64,000 nucleotides of DNA from Acuticoccus sp963704595 (GTDB taxonomy: Bacteria > Pseudomonadota > Alphaproteobacteria > Rhizobiales > Amorphaceae). Both the position numbers and the translations under genes were made by a program. This document shows, piece by piece, positions 59,314 through 64,000 of the stretch. The stretch is from NCBI GenBank assembly GCA_963704595.1, contig OY969922.1, positions 248,001-312,000 of the forward strand. The letters are read 5' to 3'. Position 1 is the stretch's first letter. Each line of letters opens with the position of its first letter. The notes under the pieces are model-generated. The model made no database searches and was not told the DNA's origin. It saw only the letters and a list, made by a program, of their open reading frames with translations.

Positions 59314-59423
59314 TCCCCGGCGTTCCTGCCGCGCGGCAGGGCTTGCCCGAGACTGGGCAATACCAGCAATGCGACCGTCCGTCCTTTTGACCGGACGGCC
59401 CGCATGGCTGCATACTCGCAGTC

Positions 59424-60152
59424 ATGAAACACCCCGCATGCCTGCTCATCCTGACGTACGCGCTGGCCGCAGTCCCTGCGACCGCCGAGACCATCGTCGT
59501 GCCGCGCCCCGGCGCCGGCGCTGACAGCACGGACGAACCGCGCCGCGGCGATGCCGCCCGGTCCGCCGTCCCCGACGGGGCCATCCCCGGAACCGAGCTC
59601 CCTGCCACCGACGCGCCCGTCGCAAAGGGCGACCGCAAGGACCAGGACACCCTCACAGCCGACCAGCGCAGGGCCGAGCGGCTCGACGGGCTGTTCGACC
59701 GTCTCGCCAGCGCGCGCAACGAGCGGCAGGCGAGCCGCGTCGCGCGCCACATCATGCGGCGGATGACCCAGTCCGGATCCCCGACGGTGGACCTCCTGAT
59801 GTCTCAGGCCGCCTCCAGCATGAAGTCGAAGGACTACCCCAAGGCACTCGACATCCTCGACGGGATCGTCCGCCTCCACCCCGAGTACGTGGAGGGCTGG
59901 AACCGCCGCGCCACCGTCCACTTCCTCGCCGAAGACTACGGCCAGTCCCTCGCCGACATCGAGCAGGTGCTGCGCCGCGAGCCGCGCCACTGGGGCGCCC
60001 TCGCCGGCATGGCGATGATCCTGATCGCGGTCGACAAGGAAGACGAGGCCGTTGTCGTGATGGACCGCGCCCTCGAGATCCACCCCTACCTCGAAGACAT
60101 GAAGGAGAGGCGCGACAGGATCGCCCTCGAACTCGGCGGCGCCGACATCTGA
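59424..60152 (+). CDS. Secreted TPR-repeat protein
   Basis: A 242-residue exported protein. Signal peptide at 1-21 (AAVPATAE), a disordered Pro/Asp/Gly part to about 80, and three tetratricopeptide-like repeats at about 122-225 (AASSMKSKDYPKALDILDGI, ATVHFLAEDYGQSLADIEQV, MILIAVDKEDEAVVVMDRAL). TPR units bind partner proteins. No catalytic domain. It is a known type of small periplasmic TPR protein in this group; partner unknown. Confidence 0.85.
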   Translation: MKHPACLLILTYALAAVPATAETIVVPRPGAGADSTDEPRRGDAARSAVPDGAIPGTELPATDAPVAKGDRKDQDTLTADQRRAERLDGLFDRLASARNERQASRVARHIMRRMTQSGSPTVDLLMSQAASSMKSKDYPKALDILDGIVRLHPEYVEGWNRRATVHFLAEDYGQSLADIEQVLRREPRHWGALAGMAMILIAVDKEDEAVVVMDRALEIHPYLEDMKERRDRIALELGGADI

Positions 60153-60186
60153 TCCGGCGCGCCGCCGGCGCGGCCCCCTCCGGGCC

Positions 60187-60879
60187 TCAGCGGGCCGACA
60201 GGAGCGCCCGCAGCGCCCGAACGTCGTTCTGCAGGATCGCGTGGCCGCGCCCGGGCTCGATGTAGGTGTAGACGTCCGCACCCAGCGCGGCGAAAATCTG
60301 CGCGGTGTCCTCCACCCGCTTCACCGGGATGTGCGGATCGCGCAGGCGCACGCTGACAGAGACCGGCAAGCCCGTCAGCTGGACCGGATAGTCGAACACC
60401 TTGTCCCGGTGGCCGTACAGTTCCTCGAGCGGGAAGCCCGCAGGCGCCTCCCCGGTGCCGATCAGCCCGCCCGACATCGCCACCACTCCGCCATAGCGCC
60501 GGCCCTCCCGCGCAACGTGCTCCAGCGCGAGGCACCCGCCCTGGCAGAACCCTGCGAAGACGATCCGGTCCGGCGGCACGCCCTGGCCGAGGACGTCGTC
60601 GACCAGCGTGTCGATGGCGTTGAGCGCGGAACTGATGAACGGCTCGTTGGTCTCGATCGAGGTGAGGAAGGAGCGTGGGAACCAGTCGTGCGGCGCGCTG
60701 GGGGCGAGGAGCGCAACGTCCTTCAGCGCCAGAAGCTGGCCGAGCGCCAGCATCTGTTCGGCCGACCCGCCGACTCCGTGGATGAGGATCGCGACCTTGC
60801 GGGCCCGCGCCGGCGCTGCACCGGCGGACAGGATGGCCGCATCGTGGTGCGGATCGTCGACGATACGGTGCACGTTCAT
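60187..60879 (-). CDS. Phospholipase/carboxylesterase-like alpha/beta hydrolase with Cys nucleophile
   Basis: Alpha/beta hydrolase of 230 residues. Oxyanion region LIHGVGGSAEQML, nucleophile elbow GFCQGG, Asp in RLRDPHIPV and His in GRGHAIL. In the carboxylesterase/phospholipase family the elbow is GFSQGG; here Ser is Cys, as in dienelactone hydrolase (GYCxGG). Activity on esters may therefore differ. ATG 60879 is chosen because the conserved part starts soon after; an upstream start at 60990 is less likely. Convergent with the TPR gene. Confidence 0.8.
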   Translation of the reverse strand: MNVHRIVDDPHHDAAILSAGAAPARARKVAILIHGVGGSAEQMLALGQLLALKDVALLAPSAPHDWFPRSFLTSIETNEPFISSALNAIDTLVDDVLGQGVPPDRIVFAGFCQGGCLALEHVAREGRRYGGVVAMSGGLIGTGEAPAGFPLEELYGHRDKVFDYPVQLTGLPVSVSVRLRDPHIPVKRVEDTAQIFAALGADVYTYIEPGRGHAILQNDVRALRALLSAR

Positions 60880-61035
60880 CGGCCCACCCGCTGTGCCGCG
60901 GTGCCGGTCTGCAGTAAAATGCTCGCGATGGATCTCATCTTCATGCCACCCATTATTCAGGCAAAGCGGATGTGGCTTAGGGGACAGCAAACCCGGTCAT
61001 GACTAAAAAATAAAGCAGATTTTAGCGTTCCGCCT

Positions 61036-64000
61036 TCAGACGCGGCTTTCTGCAGGATCGGTCCGGCGGCCGAGAAGGACGCCGAACAGGCGCCCGATGT
61101 CGAAGCCGATGCCGAGGAGCGTCGGCACCAGGACGAGGACGAGGACGGTGGCGAGCGCGAGGCCGAACACGATGGTGACGGCCATCGGCAGAAGGAACTG
61201 CGCGGACATCGAGGTCTCGAAGATGAGCGGCACCAGCCCGCCGATGGTGGTGAGCGAGGTGAGGAGTACCGCGCGCAGCCGGTCCGCACTGGCGCCGACC
61301 GCGGCCTCGGCAAAGCTCTCGCCCTCGGCCAGCCGCTCGTCGAACCGCTTTACCAGGATGATCGAATCGTTGACGAGGATGCCCGCAAGCCCGAGCAGGC
61401 CGACGAAGCTGACGATGGTGAGGTTCATGCCCAGCGCAACGTGGCCGATGATTGCGCCGACCGCCCCGAACGGGATGATGAGCATGATAACGATCGGGCG
61501 CCAGTAGGAGCCGAAGACGAAGGCGAGCGTCAGGTAGATGGTGATGAAGGCGAGGTAGGCGCCCTGGCGCAGGTCCTCGAACGAGCGCCGCCGCTCCCGG
61601 TCGCGCCCGGCGAAGCTGGCGCGCACCCCGTGGCGCGCCTCGATGCCGGGGACGACGCCCGCGGTGATCGCCTCGGTGACCTCCTGCGGCGTCGCGATGG
61701 CGGAATCGACGTCGGCGTAGACGGCGATGGTGGTGAGCCCGTCGCGCCGGACGATGGTGGAGAACGTGTCCCGCTCCGAGAGCGCGGCGACCTCGGTGAG
61801 CGGCACGAACTCGCCGGCGGGGGCGCGCAGGAAGAGGTCTTCCAGCGGCACCGGATCGTCGCCGAGGCGCTGGCGGACGCGGATCGGGATCTCGTCGTCA
61901 CCCACGGCGAGGCGGCGCGCGATCTCGCCCTCGAAGGCGCCGCGCACCTGCGCGCCGATGCTCTCGGCGGTGAAGCCGAGCGCCTCGCCGCGCGGGGTGA
62001 GAGACAGCGCCACCTCGGGTTTGCCGAGCGGCAGGTTGTCGGTCACGGCGGTGACGCCGGGGAGCGCTTCGATGGCGGCGATGGCTTCGGTCGCGGCGGC
62101 TTTCATCACGGAGGGGTCGGCGCCGGTGAGGCGGAGGTCGACATCGCGGCCGGGCGGGCCGCCGCGGCGCTCGGCGATGGACACGCGTTTGATGCCGGCG
62201 ATCGCGGGCACGGCCTTCTCCCACGCGCGCACGAAGGCGGGGGTGCGGATCGTGCGGTCTTCCGATGCCGCGAGCTGCACCTGGAGGGTGGCGAGGTTGT
62301 CGCCCCGGTCCCGCCCCGCCGTGCCGATCAGGGCGTAGACGTCGGTGACGACGGTCTCGCCCTTCGGCGCCATTTCGGCCTCCGTCGCCGCCAGCGCGGC
62401 TTCGACGGCGGCAACGCCCTCGACCACCCGCTCGCGCGGGGTGCCGGCGTGAAACTCGATCCGAGCCTGGACGAACTCGGCCTCTGGCGAATCGAAGAAC
62501 ACGAAGCGGACGTGCCCGCCGCCGAGATAGAGGCCGTAGACCACCACCATCACCGCGCCGATGGCACAGGCGAGCGTGGTGTAGCGCCAGACGTAGGTGA
62601 GGCGGACGGTACGGGTGAACGGCCCGTCGCGCACGGCGTTGAAGTTGCGGTCGAACGCCTCCCGGAACCGGGTGACGATGCCGCGCGCGGTGCCCCCGGT
62701 ACGCCGCGCGAGTCGTCGCTCGACGAGCGCGGCGAGAGCCAGCCCCGCGATGATCGCAACCGTGACCACGAAGAACGGTGGGAGCGTGAGAAGCGCCTCC
62801 CGTGCCGCCGGGTCCGCCGCGGCGAGCCAGCGCGCGGCGGTGATCGCGCCGCCGATGAGCGCAGCACCGACGCCGGCGAGGACAGTGAGGCGGAGGAAGC
62901 GGCCGACATTGAGCCCGGATCCGCCGCCGCCCGCATGGGCGAGGTGGCCCGGCAGGACGAGGAAGCACTCGATCAGCGAGGCGATGATGATGGAAATGCC
63001 GACGAGCGGCATCGCGTCCATCATCTGGCCGATGACGTCGCGCATCATGAAGATGGGCGCGAAGGCGGCGACAGTGGTGACGGAGGACGCGAGAACGGGC
63101 ACCAGCATCTCGAGCGCACCGCGTTCGGCGGCCTCGGCAGGCGGCAGGCCGCGGCTCGAGAGCGTGTCGGTGTGTTCGCCGACAACGATTGCGTCGTCGA
63201 CGATGACGCCCAGCATCATGATGAGCGCGAACAGCGAGATCATGTTGATCGACTGCCCGGTGGCGAACATCACCGCCAGCGTCCCGGCGAACGCGACCGG
63301 AATGCCGAGCGCGACCCAGAAGGCGATGTGCGCCCGCAGGAACAGGAAAAGGACGATGAGGACGATCGCGAGGCCCTGCCAGCCGTTGCGGATCAGGATC
63401 GAGATCCGCTCCCACAGCTTGTCCGTCTGCACGTCGTAGAGCTGGACGGTGAGGCTTTGCGGCAGGGTGGGGCGGATCTCGGCAAGATAGCCGCGCACGA
63501 CGGCGTCGGACGCCAGAGCATCGGCCGACTGGGCGCGCTCCACGGTAAGCGAGATGGCGGGGTTGCCTGCGCGCAGGCCCGACACGGTCCCGCGGGCGAA
63601 ACCTTCGGTGACGGTGGCGACATCGCCGATGGTGAGCGCCTCGCCGGACGGCAGCGCCTTCAGCGTCATCGCCGCGATGGCGGCTGGCGTCTCCTCGCTG
63701 GCGACGACGCGGACCTGCCGGTCGACCGCCCCGGTGAGGACGCCCGCCGGCCGGTCGAGCGTGTTGGCGCGGATGGTGGCGGCGATGTCGCTGGTGGTGA
63801 GGCCGTGGCGCAGGAGGTCGTGCTCGCGGGCGTCGACCAGGATCTCGCGGTCGCGCATTCCGCCGATGGTGATGCGGTCTAGGCCGCGGTCCAGCAGATC
63901 GTCGCGGATGCGGCGGGCGAAGACCTGCAGCGCGCTTTCGGGGAAGGGGCCGGCGACGCCGATCTTGGCGACCGGATCGCGCAGCTGGTCGGTCTGGATG
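61036..64000 (-). CDS. RND efflux transporter permease, partial
   Basis: Inner-membrane pump of the RND superfamily, open to the window edge, so the N-terminus (the first TM helix and part of the porter domain) is missing. 988 codons are visible. Landmarks: GVIVDDAIVVGEHTDTL with the proton-relay Asp pair in TM4, FAPIFMMRDVIGQMMDAMPLVG, the second porter domain (GMNLTIVSFVGLLGLAGILVNDSIILVKRFDE) and FGLALATVLVLVLVPTLLG near the end. It should work with a membrane-fusion protein encoded upstream, outside the window. Substrate unknown. Confidence 0.92.
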   Translation of the reverse strand, partial: IQTDQLRDPVAKIGVAGPFPESALQVFARRIRDDLLDRGLDRITIGGMRDREILVDAREHDLLRHGLTTSDIAATIRANTLDRPAGVLTGAVDRQVRVVASEETPAAIAAMTLKALPSGEALTIGDVATVTEGFARGTVSGLRAGNPAISLTVERAQSADALASDAVVRGYLAEIRPTLPQSLTVQLYDVQTDKLWERISILIRNGWQGLAIVLIVLFLFLRAHIAFWVALGIPVAFAGTLAVMFATGQSINMISLFALIMMLGVIVDDAIVVGEHTDTLSSRGLPPAEAAERGALEMLVPVLASSVTTVAAFAPIFMMRDVIGQMMDAMPLVGISIIIASLIECFLVLPGHLAHAGGGGSGLNVGRFLRLTVLAGVGAALIGGAITAARWLAAADPAAREALLTLPPFFVVTVAIIAGLALAALVERRLARRTGGTARGIVTRFREAFDRNFNAVRDGPFTRTVRLTYVWRYTTLACAIGAVMVVVYGLYLGGGHVRFVFFDSPEAEFVQARIEFHAGTPRERVVEGVAAVEAALAATEAEMAPKGETVVTDVYALIGTAGRDRGDNLATLQVQLAASEDRTIRTPAFVRAWEKAVPAIAGIKRVSIAERRGGPPGRDVDLRLTGADPSVMKAAATEAIAAIEALPGVTAVTDNLPLGKPEVALSLTPRGEALGFTAESIGAQVRGAFEGEIARRLAVGDDEIPIRVRQRLGDDPVPLEDLFLRAPAGEFVPLTEVAALSERDTFSTIVRRDGLTTIAVYADVDSAIATPQEVTEAITAGVVPGIEARHGVRASFAGRDRERRRSFEDLRQGAYLAFITIYLTLAFVFGSYWRPIVIMLIIPFGAVGAIIGHVALGMNLTIVSFVGLLGLAGILVNDSIILVKRFDERLAEGESFAEAAVGASADRLRAVLLTSLTTIGGLVPLIFETSMSAQFLLPMAVTIVFGLALATVLVLVLVPTLLGIGFDIGRLFGVLLGRRTDPAESRV

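Overview
The window is GC-rich bacterial DNA that reads as an alphaproteobacterial chromosome. The best support is the housekeeping block at 52-57 kb: murA, a DUF2948 gene, a UPF0262 gene, a low-molecular-weight phosphatase, infA, maf and yacG, in an order familiar from Hyphomicrobiales and Rhodobacterales. TRAP transporters, HWE kinases, a BLUF protein and EcfG-type promoters agree with this. I cannot name the genus.

Layout. 0-8.6 kb: a TAXI-type TRAP binding protein, a tandem array of three secreted paralogues built from a strict nine-residue repeat plus a PRC-barrel (two of the three also carry EF-hands), then a dctPQM TRAP transporter whose dctM carries an apparent one-base frameshift. 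8.8-36.1 kb: an integrative genomic island of about 27.2 kb in a tRNA-Thr(CGT) gene, with a tyrosine integrase beside attL and a 33-bp direct repeat (one mismatch) at the far end. 36.1-52.4 kb: chromosome with a BLUF/GGDEF pair, an amidohydrolase, a lone molybdenum hydroxylase subunit, a RecD-like helicase, a MATE pump, a DUF1328 protein, a histone-deacetylase-like enzyme, a GluR0-like channel, UvrD and a GGDEF-EAL protein. 52.4-64 kb: the housekeeping block, minCDE, rpmJ, a TPR protein, an esterase-like hydrolase with a cysteine nucleophile and an RND pump cut by the window end.

The island cargo is the most interesting part. A four-gene GMC dehydrogenase/cytochrome c operon is divergent from a caa3-type cytochrome c oxidase operon. 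Between them is one palindromic element that reads as an exact EcfG (general stress response) promoter, GGAAC-N16-CGTT, on both strands. The same signature stands upstream of the island's SRPBCC-alcohol dehydrogenase-SDR operon, upstream of a decayed epimerase gene, and upstream of the first repeat/PRC-barrel gene outside the island. The island also carries a CheB-CheR-PAS-HWE kinase, a single-domain response regulator, a second HWE kinase and a Crp/Fnr regulator. My reading is a mobile stress-respiration module that plugs into the host's general stress sigma factor: electrons from a periplasmic dehydrogenase pass through cytochromes c to a dedicated oxidase. The right part of the island is decaying. 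It has two adjacent IS5-type elements in an epimerase gene, a truncated CYP152-like P450 with a stop codon, and a frameshifted ctaG in the oxidase operon.
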